A DNA stretch of 64,000 nucleotides, from contig JBBROU010000003.1 of the NCBI GenBank assembly GCA_038229055.1, positions 24,264-88,263 on the forward strand, given 5' to 3'. The notes under the pieces were generated by a model, which was not told the origin of the DNA, searched no databases, and worked only from the letters and a program-made list of their open reading frames with translations. Below are positions 24,677 to 32,559 of the stretch, one piece after another. The position numbers were made by a program, and so were the translations under genes. The DNA comes from JANYJA01 sp038229055. GTDB taxonomy: Bacteria; Acidobacteriota; Terriglobia; Bryobacterales; Bryobacteraceae. The stretch's first letter is position 1, and the number at the start of each line of letters is the position of its first letter.

Positions 24677-25412
24677 ACGTAACGCGCATGGCGGCCGGCG
24701 CGTGCGAGCGCATGGGGCGGTAAATGGAGAGCAGAACATCGCTCACGGCGGCCGCGTCGAGGTCGGCGGTGGCGGTGGCGCGGCGTTGATCGCGCAACTT
24801 GAAATCGCTGGCGAAGGCTTCGACCGTTCGCGCCACGCGATCGCGGCCGATGCCGCGCAGTTCCACGAGATCGTCGGGCGCAGGTAGCCCCACAAGGAGA
24901 CGCCCATGCGGCCGCAGCACACGGTGAAACTCGGCGGGGTTCATACGCGCGGTGATCGACATGACGACTGAGAAGGCGCGGTCGACGTACGGCACGAAGC
25001 GGTCGGCATTGGCGACGATCCACTCGCATTCGGGGTACCGGCGCGCGGCGGCATCCACCGCGGGAATAGAAATGTCGATGCCATGCCCGGCGAAACCGGT
25101 ACGGCGCGCGAGGGAGCCGAGGTAGAAGCCATCGCCGCATCCGGCATCCAGCACGATGTCGCCGGGCGAGAACGCAACGAACTCTTCGATCGCTTGCAGC
25201 AAGGGCGCCGTCAAGCACCGATCATGCAGCGCGCGGCGTGAGGCCACGGCAGCTACACTGTCGCCCGGGTGTTTCGAGCGGCGCTCCTGCGGCTGCAGCA
25301 GATTGATGTAGCCGCTGCGTGCGACATCGAACGAATGTCCGCGCGCGCAGAGCAGGCGGCGTCCATCGCGCACCAAGGGCAGGTGGCAATCGCGCACGGC
25401 GCAGAGGAGCAT
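24642..25412 (-). CDS. rlmA: 23S rRNA (guanine-N1)-methyltransferase, RlmA type
   Basis: A 256-residue enzyme that methylates a guanine in 23S rRNA helix 35 using SAM. The N-terminal zinc finger (C3 and C8, then LLCARGHSFDVARSGYINLL) is the hallmark of RlmA. The Rossmann fold follows with DIVLDAGCGDGFYLGSLA as motif I. Start 25412 puts the zinc finger at the N-terminus; an earlier ATG adds unrelated residues. The 3' end overlaps the M56 gene by 35 bp on the opposite strand. It is divergent from the next gene with 37 bp between starts. Whether it is type I (G745) or II (G748) cannot be told by eye. Confidence 0.86.
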   Translation of the reverse strand: MLLCAVRDCHLPLVRDGRRLLCARGHSFDVARSGYINLLQPQERRSKHPGDSVAAVASRRALHDRCLTAPLLQAIEEFVAFSPGDIVLDAGCGDGFYLGSLARRTGFAGHGIDISIPAVDAAARRYPECEWIVANADRFVPYVDRAFSVVMSITARMNPAEFHRVLRPHGRLLVGLPAPDDLVELRGIGRDRVARTVEAFASDFKLRDQRRATATADLDAAAVSDVLLSIYRPMRSHAPAAMRVTFSLDLLLFDRV

Positions 25413-25449
25413 GGGTAGAAGTTTAGCGATATTTGGTACGCTCAAGAAC

Positions 25450-26541
25450 ATGCGCGGATATCGCACAAAGTGTGCGCTGCTGGTTGTTCTGTTCGCGCCT
25501 GCGGCGGCGGCAGCGGACGCGCACTGGAGCGAGAAATCCGCGGCGGCCTACCTGGATGGCCGAGCGTCGTGGTGGATAAATTGGAAGGGCGCGGTTAGGG
25601 ATCATCAGACGTTTTGCGTCTCATGCCACACCGCGGTTCCGTATGCCATGGCGCGTCCGGCGCTGCGGATGAGCCTTGGGGAGCAGGCCGATTCGGTTCC
25701 GGAGCGCAAGCTTCTAGACAACGTGACGAAGCGGGTTCGGATCTGGAACGAGGCGGAACCGTTCTATCCGGACGCAACACGCGGGGTGCCGAAGACGGCT
25801 GAATCGCGCGGCACGGAGTCGATTCTGAATTCGCTGATTTTGGCGTTTCATGATGCGTCCTCCGGCGGCAAGTTGAGCGCGGATACAAAGCTGGCGCTGG
25901 ACAATATGTGGGGCCAGCAGTTGCAGTCGGGCGATGATCGCGGCTCGTGGGCGTGGCTGCAGTTCCACAATTCGCCGTGGGAAGGCGACTCGCAATACTA
26001 CGGTGCAACGTTAGCCGCTCTTGCCGTTGGGATTGCGCCCGATCGCTATCAATCGCGCCTCGAGATTCAGGTGGAGCTTGGCCGGCTGCGCGACTATCTG
26101 AGAAGGAAGCGCGGTGCGCAAACCTTGCTGGATCGCGTGGTGCTGCTGTGGGCATCCTCGAAATTGACGGGAGTGCTAACCGCGGAAGAGCAGAAGAGCA
26201 TCGTGGATGAAGCGCTTGCCAAACAGCAGGCCGATGGCGGTTTCAGTCTAACGGGATTCGTCGGCAACTGGAAGCGAAATGACGGCACACCACTCGAAAC
26301 GAAGAGCGACGCCTATGCTACAGGGCTAGTCGTTTTAGCGGCGCGGCAAATGGAGAACGTGCGGGATGGGCCCGACCTGAGACGCGCGCGTGCGTGGCTC
26401 AATCAGAATCAGGACGCGGTGGAAGGGCGCTGGCTGGCTTACTCGCTTAACAAGCAGCGCGATCTCGCGACCGATATCGGGAAGTTCATGAGCGATGCGG
26501 CGACGGCCTATGCGGTGATGGCGCTCGAAGGGGCGCGGTAG
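25450..26541 (+). CDS. exported heme c protein with alpha-toroid (prenyltransferase/cyclase-like) domain
   Basis: A 363-residue exported protein. The signal peptide covers about residues 1-22. A single heme motif C56-V-S-C59-H60 (HQTFCVSCHTAVPYAM) is followed by a long helical region with repeats like those of squalene-hopene cyclase and prenyltransferase toroids (DRGSWAWLQFHNSPW; EALAKQQADGGFSL; AVEGRWLAYSLNKQ). The catalytic DxDD of the cyclases is not visible, so the toroid may be structural or bind a ligand. The Gly-Gly-Phe-Ser repeats at 270-275 resemble the QW-type repeats. Function unknown; perhaps heme-dependent handling of a hydrophobic substrate. Confidence 0.72.
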   Translation: MRGYRTKCALLVVLFAPAAAAADAHWSEKSAAAYLDGRASWWINWKGAVRDHQTFCVSCHTAVPYAMARPALRMSLGEQADSVPERKLLDNVTKRVRIWNEAEPFYPDATRGVPKTAESRGTESILNSLILAFHDASSGGKLSADTKLALDNMWGQQLQSGDDRGSWAWLQFHNSPWEGDSQYYGATLAALAVGIAPDRYQSRLEIQVELGRLRDYLRRKRGAQTLLDRVVLLWASSKLTGVLTAEEQKSIVDEALAKQQADGGFSLTGFVGNWKRNDGTPLETKSDAYATGLVVLAARQMENVRDGPDLRRARAWLNQNQDAVEGRWLAYSLNKQRDLATDIGKFMSDAATAYAVMALEGAR

Positions 26542-26550
26542 CGGAACTTC

Positions 26551-26706
26551 TCAATTGCTGCGCAGAGCCTCGATCGGATTGATGCGGGAGGCGCGGCGCC
26601 CGGGAATGTATCCGGCCAGCAATGCCACGACCGTCAGGGAAGCGATGGTCGCGGCATAGTTAGGCGGCGACCACACAGGAGAGGCTCGGACCGGAATAGG
26701 TCCGTG
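26551..26706 (-). pseudogene. C-terminal remnant of an ABC transporter permease (FtsX/MacB/ADOP type)
   Basis: Reading the minus strand, 52 codons run open to a TGA at 26551-26553 and encode the typical end of an FtsX/MacB-type permease: a hydrophobic stretch (TIASLTVVALLAGYIPG), then RRASRINPIEALRSN. That ending (AG-Y-x-P-x-RRA-x-RI-x-P-x-x-ALR) is nearly invariant in acidobacterial ADOP permeases. An in-frame TGA at 26707-26709 closes the frame upstream, and the ~700 preceding codons of a full permease are absent. It is a truncated fossil between two intact genes. Confidence 0.75.
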
Positions 26707-26757
26707 TCAAGCAACCGGGTGCGCGAGATCGATAGAGCGTCACGTTATGATCGGAAC

Positions 26758-26967
26758 ATGAGCAAGTTCATGGTAATCATCCACCACGAACCGGAGGGCG
26801 GCTATTGGGGCGAGGTTCCTGCACTGGCAGGGTGCTACTCGCAGGGGGAGTCTGTAGAAGAATTACTGACAAATCTTCGTGAAGCAATTGAGTTGAACCT
26901 GGAAGTTCTCCACGAAGAGGGCAAGGTGCCCGATTCGAGCTTCCAGATAATGGAACTAGCGGTTTAA
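26758..26967 (+). CDS. hicB: HicB-family antitoxin (short type)
   Basis: A 69-residue HicB domain: SKFMVIIHHEPEGGYWGEVP, then ALAGCYSQGESVEELLTNLR and EAIELNLEVL. ATG 26758 fits the family start. It lacks a C-terminal HTH or RHH DNA-binding domain, as many short HicB proteins do. The downstream hicA reading frame is broken, so this antitoxin seems to have no active partner here. It may be a relic or may neutralise a HicA encoded elsewhere. Confidence 0.85.
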   Translation: MSKFMVIIHHEPEGGYWGEVPALAGCYSQGESVEELLTNLREAIELNLEVLHEEGKVPDSSFQIMELAV

Positions 26968-26969
26968 GG

Positions 26970-27161
26970 CCCATCTCGGGTCGCGATTTCTGCAGGAAAC
27001 TGAAGGAATCCGGCTGAATGCTCAAACGCTTACGTGGAAGTCCCTTCATCTATGCCAAAGTCGGCGAGAGAAACACTCTGACAGTGCCCGTACACGGAAA
27101 TACGCCCTTGAAGCCGGGCCTCGCAACGAAACTCGCGAAGGCCGCAGATGTTCGCTGGTGA
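26970..27161 (+). pseudogene. hicA: HicA toxin gene, broken by a nonsense codon
   Basis: Directly after hicB, one frame encodes a HicA domain: PISGRDFCRKLKESG, stop, MLKRLRGSPFIYAKVGERNT and LTVPVHGNTPLKPGLATKLA. The stop (TGA 27015-27017) sits where HicA proteins have Trp (G-W), so a single TGG to TGA change explains it. No ATG, GTG or TTG lies in frame near the 5' end either. In addition the catalytic His of the G-S-H-H motif is replaced (GSPF). The remaining 47-codon piece from the ATG at 27018 lacks the first half of the domain. The toxin is almost certainly inactive. Confidence 0.8.
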
Positions 27162-27162
27162 A

Positions 27163-27723
27163 TTAATGCAGACTCGGCACGGGCAACGGAAAATCGGCCA
27201 GATCGACCCAATGGTCATCGCCCTGATTTTGAACCAGCGCTAAGGTGTCGACGCGAAACGTCCGCGGCCCTGTGTAGCTGGCCCACCGGCGCTTGGCTTT
27301 TTCTAACGCTTCGGGCACCTCGTGCTCGTCCAGATGCTGCGCGAGCGTGATGTGGGGGTGGTACTGAAACGGCTCCTGATAACGAACGCATTTTTGATTC
27401 AGCGCGCGGTACAAATCGCGCAGGCAATGCGCGCCTTGAGCAATGCTGATGTAGATGACATTCGAGTTGTCGAAGATCTCAACCTCGCCAAGCGTCACGT
27501 CGAAAGCCGCGAAATCGGTTACGGCGTGGCGAATTTCCGCGGCGGCCCGCTCGGGCTCGGCCTTGACTGGCCGCGGTGGCAACAAGGTCACGTGAGCATG
27601 CGGGTTGCAGTCCGGCGAAAGCTCAAGACGCAGGTTATCCAGGAAGACAGAAAGCTCCTCGGGAAGATAACTCACCAAAGCAAAATAATTCAAAAAACAA
27701 GACCCGTTCGACGAACAGCCCAT
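27163..27723 (-). CDS. 2H phosphoesterase superfamily protein (2'-5' RNA ligase / cyclic phosphodiesterase-like)
   Basis: A 186-residue protein with both HxT/S signatures of the 2H superfamily: H44-V-T46 (HAHVTLLPP) and H124-I-T126 (YHPHITLAQH). These two catalytic histidines act on 2',3'-cyclic or 2'-5' phosphodiester bonds in RNA or tRNA splicing products; the true substrate is unknown. The start at 27723 is the only ATG, but a TTG at 27693 would remove an uncertain ten-residue leader. It ends 2 bp from the broken hicA, on the opposite strand. Confidence 0.82.
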   Translation of the reverse strand: MGCSSNGSCFLNYFALVSYLPEELSVFLDNLRLELSPDCNPHAHVTLLPPRPVKAEPERAAAEIRHAVTDFAAFDVTLGEVEIFDNSNVIYISIAQGAHCLRDLYRALNQKCVRYQEPFQYHPHITLAQHLDEHEVPEALEKAKRRWASYTGPRTFRVDTLALVQNQGDDHWVDLADFPLPVPSLH

Positions 27724-27810
27724 TACCGCTCACGATTGTAGCGCGGAATATCACAAAACCGTGAAGCCAAAATCGGTTGCGCTAATCTAAGTTTTGTATA
27801 CGGCTTATAG

Positions 27811-28266
27811 ATGATTGAATGGTTGAAACGATTCCTGCTGGTCGATCTCTGGCGCGGATTGCTGGTGACCTTCCGGAACCAGAAACCGGCCCTGATCTAC
27901 ACTGAGCAGTACCCGGCGGAGCGGCCGCGGGTGGCGGAGCGATACAGGGGGGCGCCCCGGTTGAATATCCATCCGGAAAATGGGGAGACTCTCTGTATCT
28001 CCTGCAACTTGTGTGCCCTGGCCTGTCCCGAGAATCTAATCGTGGTGATCAGCGAACGCAACGAGCAGACGCGGCATAAGGAACTGATTCAGTTCACCTA
28101 CGACCTTTCGCGCTGCATGTTTTGCGGGCTGTGCGAGGACGCCTGCCCGGTGGATGCGCTCGAGCTGACGCAGGATTTCGAGATGGCCAGCTACACGCGC
28201 GAAGGCCAGATCTGGGACCGGCAGATGCTCGAAGAAGGTCCGCTGCCTCGCGAGTACGCAAGTTGA
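27811..28266 (+). CDS. nuoI: NADH-quinone oxidoreductase subunit I
   Basis: A 151-residue peripheral complex I subunit carrying two 4Fe-4S clusters: C62/C65/C68 with C72 and C102/C105/C108 with C112, the N6a and N6b pattern (LCISCNLCALACP; RCMFCGLCEDACP). The N-terminal amphipathic helix (MIEWLKRFLLVDLWRGLLVT) docks on the membrane arm. It opens a seven-gene run of nuo genes; the 22-nt gap to nuoJ is small. The distal subunits nuoA-G are not in this window. Confidence 0.96.
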   Translation: MIEWLKRFLLVDLWRGLLVTFRNQKPALIYTEQYPAERPRVAERYRGAPRLNIHPENGETLCISCNLCALACPENLIVVISERNEQTRHKELIQFTYDLSRCMFCGLCEDACPVDALELTQDFEMASYTREGQIWDRQMLEEGPLPREYAS

Positions 28267-28288
28267 GTTCGAACTCATAGATAATCTA

Positions 28289-28798
28289 GTGTTGGACGTT
28301 TTCTTCTTTTATGCCTTTGCGGCGCTGGTGCTCGGTGGCGCTCTGCTGACGGTCACCCTGCGCAACAGCGTGCATTGCGCCATCAGCCTGATTTTGTCGC
28401 TAGCGGGGGTGGCGGGAATTTTCCTGCTGCAGCGGGCAGAATTCCTCTTCGCCGTGCAAATCATCGTCTACGTGGGCGGCGTGATGGTGCTGTTTCTGTT
28501 CGTGATTATGCTGGTGAATCTGGACACGGCGGCGCGTGAGCGGCAGTTCAACCGGCAGTGGATTGCGGCGCTCGCGTGCATCGCAGTGATCGGCGCGGAA
28601 GCGGTCTACTTCGTGCGATCGGGAGCCGGGGCTTGGACATTTGCCACCGGGCCCGAGCGCGCACCATTAAGCGCGGGCAACACCGAAGACATTGCGCGCA
28701 TGCTGTTTTCCGAATACCTCGTCCCGTTCGAAATCGTGTCCGTGCTGCTGCTCGTCGCGGTGGTGGGCTCGGTGTTGATGGCTCGGAGAGAAGTGTAG
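28289..28798 (+). CDS. nuoJ: NADH-quinone oxidoreductase subunit J
   Basis: A 169-residue membrane subunit of complex I with five hydrophobic helices. Recognised by NSVHCAISLILSLAGVAGIFL and AVQIIVYVGGVMVLFLFVIM, the conserved helix with the pi-bulge near the quinone channel. Start is GTG 28289. Its stop touches the nuoK ATG at 28799. Confidence 0.95.
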   Translation: MLDVFFFYAFAALVLGGALLTVTLRNSVHCAISLILSLAGVAGIFLLQRAEFLFAVQIIVYVGGVMVLFLFVIMLVNLDTAARERQFNRQWIAALACIAVIGAEAVYFVRSGAGAWTFATGPERAPLSAGNTEDIARMLFSEYLVPFEIVSVLLLVAVVGSVLMARREV

Positions 28799-29107
28799 AT
28801 GGGCCCCATAACTACAGGCCACTATCTGGCGCTAAGTGCGGCGCTATTGTTGATCGGCGTTGCGGGAGTGCTCACGCGGCGCAGCATCGTGGTGGTGCTG
28901 ATGTCGATCGAGCTGATCCTGAACGCCGTGAATATCAATCTGGTCGCGTTTTCGAGCAACGCGCAGAACGTGCGGGGACAAATTTTTGCGATGTTCATCA
29001 TCGCGGATGCGGTAGCTGAAGCAGCCGTGGGGCTCGGAATTCTGATCGCGCTGTTTCGAAACAAGGAAACGATCTTGGCCGACGAAGTGGACTTGCTGAA
29101 GTGGTAA
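28799..29107 (+). CDS. nuoK: NADH-quinone oxidoreductase subunit K
   Basis: A 102-residue, three-helix membrane subunit. The conserved Glu residues of the proton route lie in VLMSIELILNAVNINLVAFS and ADAVAEAAVGLGILIAL. Normal length. Its end overlaps the nuoL GTG by 7 nt. Confidence 0.96.
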   Translation: MGPITTGHYLALSAALLLIGVAGVLTRRSIVVVLMSIELILNAVNINLVAFSSNAQNVRGQIFAMFIIADAVAEAAVGLGILIALFRNKETILADEVDLLKW

Positions 29108-31074
29108 GCGCGCTCGATTCGTTGTGGCTGATCCCGCTATTCCCGTTGATCGGAGCCGCGGTAGCGCTGTTGCTGGCGACATTTGCGCCAGGCCGAGGGA
29201 AAGCGCTCGTGAGCGTGCTTTGCCCGGGAACGGTGCTGCTCTCGTTTATCGCGTCGGTGTCGGCCGTGGCTGCTCTCGCCAAGGAAGCTGCGCGCGCGCA
29301 TCAAGTCATCTTCGCGCCGTGGCTGCCGTCGATCGGCGCGGAATGGGGCATCTATCTGGACCCGCTGAGCGCCGTGATGATCCTGATCATTACGGGGATC
29401 GGATTTTTGATCCACTTGTATTCGGTCGGGTACATGGCGCATGAAGGCGGTTATGCGCGTTACTTCGGCTGCCTCAATCTGTTCGTCTTCTTCATGCTGT
29501 TGCTCGTCATGGCGAACAACTACGCGCTGCTGTTCGCAGGCTGGGAGGGCGTGGGTCTGTGCAGCTATCTGCTGATCGGATTCTTCTACCGGAAGCACGC
29601 GGCGGCAGCGGCCGGGATGAAGGCGTTCATTGTGAATCGCGTCGGCGACGCGGGTCTGCTGCTGGCTATCTTGACGACCTTCGCCGCTTTCGGGACGATC
29701 CGTTTTGCCGAAGTCGCCAAGGCACCGGCGGGAGGGGCGTCGATGACGCTGTTGGCGCTGTTGCTGTTCGCGGGTGCGGCTGGGAAATCGGCGCAGGTGC
29801 CGTTGCATGTGTGGCTACCCGACGCGATGGAAGGGCCGACCCCGGTTTCGGCATTGATTCACGCGGCGACCATGGTGACTGCGGGCGTTTATCTGATCTC
29901 GCGTTCGAGCGCGATTTTCAGTCTTTCGCCTGACGCGTCGGCCGTGGTGGCCGCCGTGGGCGCGTTCACCGCGATCTTCGCGGCGACCATCGCCTTGGTG
30001 CAAAACGACATTAAGAAAGTGCTCGCGTACTCGACTATCAGCCAGCTTGGCTACATGTTCCTGGCGCTGGGGACGGGCGCGTGGTGGGTCGCGATCTTCC
30101 ATTTGTTCACTCACGCATTCTTCAAAGCGCTGCTGTTTCTGGGCGCGGGTTCGGTGATTCACGCGCTCGACGGCGAGCAGGATCTGCGGCATATGGGCGG
30201 ATTGAAAAAGGCGCTTCCGGTGACGCACGCGACCATGTTCATTGCGGCCGTGGCGATCTCCGGAATTCCAGGACTGGCGGGATTCTTCTCGAAAGACGCG
30301 ATCCTCGCCGAAGCGTTCCGATCCGGATCGACGGCTTTGTATGTGGTGGGCTTGACGACGGCGGGTCTCACCGCCTTTTATATGTGGCGGCTAATGCACC
30401 TGGCGTTCTACGGCGAACGCGCGCGGCACGCGAGTGCGCATGAAGGGCCCTGGACAATGCGCGTGCCGCTGATCGCGCTCGCCGCCGGGAGCGCTCTTGC
30501 GGGGTGGATCGGCGTGCCGGAGCAGTGGTACACCCCGGCAGTTTTTCGGGCATTTCCGTTATGGATTGCGCCGGTGTTTCACCAAGCGGCTCACGCGCCT
30601 GCGGGAACACCCATGGAATGGGTGTTGATGGGGGCGTCGGCGGCTGTGGCATTAATCGGCGTTACGCTGGCGCGATATTTCTATCACCACCGGCCCGCGA
30701 TGCCGGCATCGTTCGAGCAATCGCTCAAGCCGCTGCACGGAATCTTACTCAACAAATGGTATGTCGACGAATTTTATGAGCGCTTGTTTGTGAGTGGACT
30801 GGCCAAAGGCGGCGGCCGCCTGCTAAGCCACTTTGACAGCGGGGTGGTCGATGGCGGCGTTAATGGGACAGCTTGGTTGACACGGCTTTCCGGACGCGTT
30901 TCCGTCTGGTGGGACGAGTGGGTGGTGGATGGCGCGATCACCCTGGGCGCTTACTTCGTAAAACTTCTGAGTTATCCCGCGCGCTTGCTACAGAACGGTC
31001 ATCTTCAATCGTATGCGCTGATTTTCGCGATGGGAATGGTGGCGCTGTTCAGCGTCTACGTGTTTAGCCGATGA
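29101..31074 (+). CDS. nuoL: NADH-quinone oxidoreductase subunit L
   Basis: A 657-residue antiporter-like proton pump subunit. Signatures are GWEGVGLCSYLLIGFFY, LHVWLPDAMEGPTPVSALIH, KKVLAYSTISQLGYMFLALG and the long C-terminal region typical of NuoL, including the horizontal helix. GTG 29101 overlaps nuoK by 7 nt and the stop overlaps nuoM by 4 nt. The charged residues of the proton channel look intact. Confidence 0.96.
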   Translation: MVSALDSLWLIPLFPLIGAAVALLLATFAPGRGKALVSVLCPGTVLLSFIASVSAVAALAKEAARAHQVIFAPWLPSIGAEWGIYLDPLSAVMILIITGIGFLIHLYSVGYMAHEGGYARYFGCLNLFVFFMLLLVMANNYALLFAGWEGVGLCSYLLIGFFYRKHAAAAAGMKAFIVNRVGDAGLLLAILTTFAAFGTIRFAEVAKAPAGGASMTLLALLLFAGAAGKSAQVPLHVWLPDAMEGPTPVSALIHAATMVTAGVYLISRSSAIFSLSPDASAVVAAVGAFTAIFAATIALVQNDIKKVLAYSTISQLGYMFLALGTGAWWVAIFHLFTHAFFKALLFLGAGSVIHALDGEQDLRHMGGLKKALPVTHATMFIAAVAISGIPGLAGFFSKDAILAEAFRSGSTALYVVGLTTAGLTAFYMWRLMHLAFYGERARHASAHEGPWTMRVPLIALAAGSALAGWIGVPEQWYTPAVFRAFPLWIAPVFHQAAHAPAGTPMEWVLMGASAAVALIGVTLARYFYHHRPAMPASFEQSLKPLHGILLNKWYVDEFYERLFVSGLAKGGGRLLSHFDSGVVDGGVNGTAWLTRLSGRVSVWWDEWVVDGAITLGAYFVKLLSYPARLLQNGHLQSYALIFAMGMVALFSVYVFSR

Positions 31075-32558
31075 CGGACCACTTACTCAGCATTGTGCTG
31101 TTCACGCCTTTGGCGGGGCTGCTGGTGTTGCTTCTCATTCCATCGGGCAATTCGGCTCTCCTGCGTATCTGGGCCAATATGGCGGCCTTCGCCGGGTTTC
31201 TGGTTTCGCTTCCCCTGGTGTTCCGGTTCAACGCGTCGGCCAGCGGATTTCAATTCGTGGAGCGCGCGGATTGGATCCCGTCGCTCGGCGTGCATTACGC
31301 GCTCGGTATCGATGGAATCAGCCTACTGCTGGTGATGCTCTCCACCATCATCGGATTTATTGCGGTGCTGTGCTCTTGGCAATCGGTGCAAAGTCGCGAG
31401 AAGGGCTATTACGCGATGTTCCTGCTGCTGCAGGTAGGAGTGATCGGAGTATTTATCTCGCTCGACGCGTTTCTGTTTTACGTTTTTTGGGAACTTGTAC
31501 TCATCCCCATGTATTTCATCATCGGGCTGTGGGGGGGGCCTCGCCGGCTGTATGCGGCGATTAAGTTTTTCTTATTTACGCTGGTCGGGTCAGTGCTGAT
31601 GCTGCTCGGATTGCTGGCGCTCTACTACCTCCATTTTCAGCAGTTCGGGTTCAATTCATTCGAGATTTCGGATCTGATGAAACTGAACATGCCGCTGGCC
31701 ACACAGCAGTGGATCTTCTGGGCACTGTTCGTCGGATTCGCGGTGAAAGTACCCATGTTCCCGCTTCATACATGGCTTCCGGATGCGCACGTGGAGGCGC
31801 CAACAGGCGGCTCCGTAATCTTGGCCAGCGTGATGTTGAAGATGGGAACGTACGGGTTTATGCGCTTCTCGCTCCCGCTTCTGCCCGCGGCGTCGGCGGA
31901 TCGCGTGGTCGTCCAGATTATCGCGGTGCTCTCGATCATAGCGATTCTTTACGGCGCGCTGGTGAGCCTGGTGCAGCCGGATTGGAAGAAGCTGATCGCG
32001 TATTCATCAGTGAGCCACATGGGATTCTGCACTCTCGGAATCTTTACGCTGAATGCGAACGGCCTCGCGGGCAGCATGATCCAACAGGTGAGCCATGGCA
32101 TCTCGACGGGACTGCTCTTCCTACTGGTTGGAATGATCTACGAGCGGCGGCACACGCGCGAGATCAGCCACTTCGGAGGTCTCGCGCAAGTGATGCCGAA
32201 ATTCGCCGTCGCTTTCGCGATTGCTATGTTCGCATCGGCTGGATTGCCGCTGCTCAGTGGATTCGTCGGCGAGTTCACGATTCTGCAAGGCGCGTTTCAG
32301 GCAAACCGGACCTGGGCAGTGTGGGCCGTCTTCGGAGTAGTGCTGGCGGCGGCGTACCTGCTGTGGCTGTATCAGCGCACGATGCTGGGCAAGATCACGC
32401 ACGACGAGAATCGGGTGTTACCTGATCTATCGTGGCGCGAAGGCGCGGTGCTGCTGCCGCTGATCGCTTGGACGTTTTGGATCGGCATCTATCCCAAGCC
32501 GTACTTCGATATTCTTGCCAAGCCTGTCGCCGAGATCGTGGCACGCGTGCATAGATAA
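31071..32558 (+). CDS. nuoM: NADH-quinone oxidoreductase subunit M
   Basis: A 495-residue antiporter-like subunit with the FYVFWELVLIPMYFIIGLWG motif, FPLHTWLPDAHVEAPTGGSV and KKLIAYSSVSHMGFCTLGIF. It overlaps nuoL by ATGA; the nuoN ATG begins one base after its stop. Confidence 0.96.
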   Translation: MTDHLLSIVLFTPLAGLLVLLLIPSGNSALLRIWANMAAFAGFLVSLPLVFRFNASASGFQFVERADWIPSLGVHYALGIDGISLLLVMLSTIIGFIAVLCSWQSVQSREKGYYAMFLLLQVGVIGVFISLDAFLFYVFWELVLIPMYFIIGLWGGPRRLYAAIKFFLFTLVGSVLMLLGLLALYYLHFQQFGFNSFEISDLMKLNMPLATQQWIFWALFVGFAVKVPMFPLHTWLPDAHVEAPTGGSVILASVMLKMGTYGFMRFSLPLLPAASADRVVVQIIAVLSIIAILYGALVSLVQPDWKKLIAYSSVSHMGFCTLGIFTLNANGLAGSMIQQVSHGISTGLLFLLVGMIYERRHTREISHFGGLAQVMPKFAVAFAIAMFASAGLPLLSGFVGEFTILQGAFQANRTWAVWAVFGVVLAAAYLLWLYQRTMLGKITHDENRVLPDLSWREGAVLLPLIAWTFWIGIYPKPYFDILAKPVAEIVARVHR

Positions 32559-32559
32559 G

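Noticed and set aside
27015..27017. TGA in hicA read as tryptophan or selenocysteine
   Set aside because: TGA serves as a normal stop in many genes here (def, fmt, msbA), and no SECIS-like structure or special context is seen.
27777..27802. Promoter for nuoI built from TTGCGC and TATACG
   Set aside because: The spacer is only 14 bp, outside the usual 16-18 range, so it was not listed.
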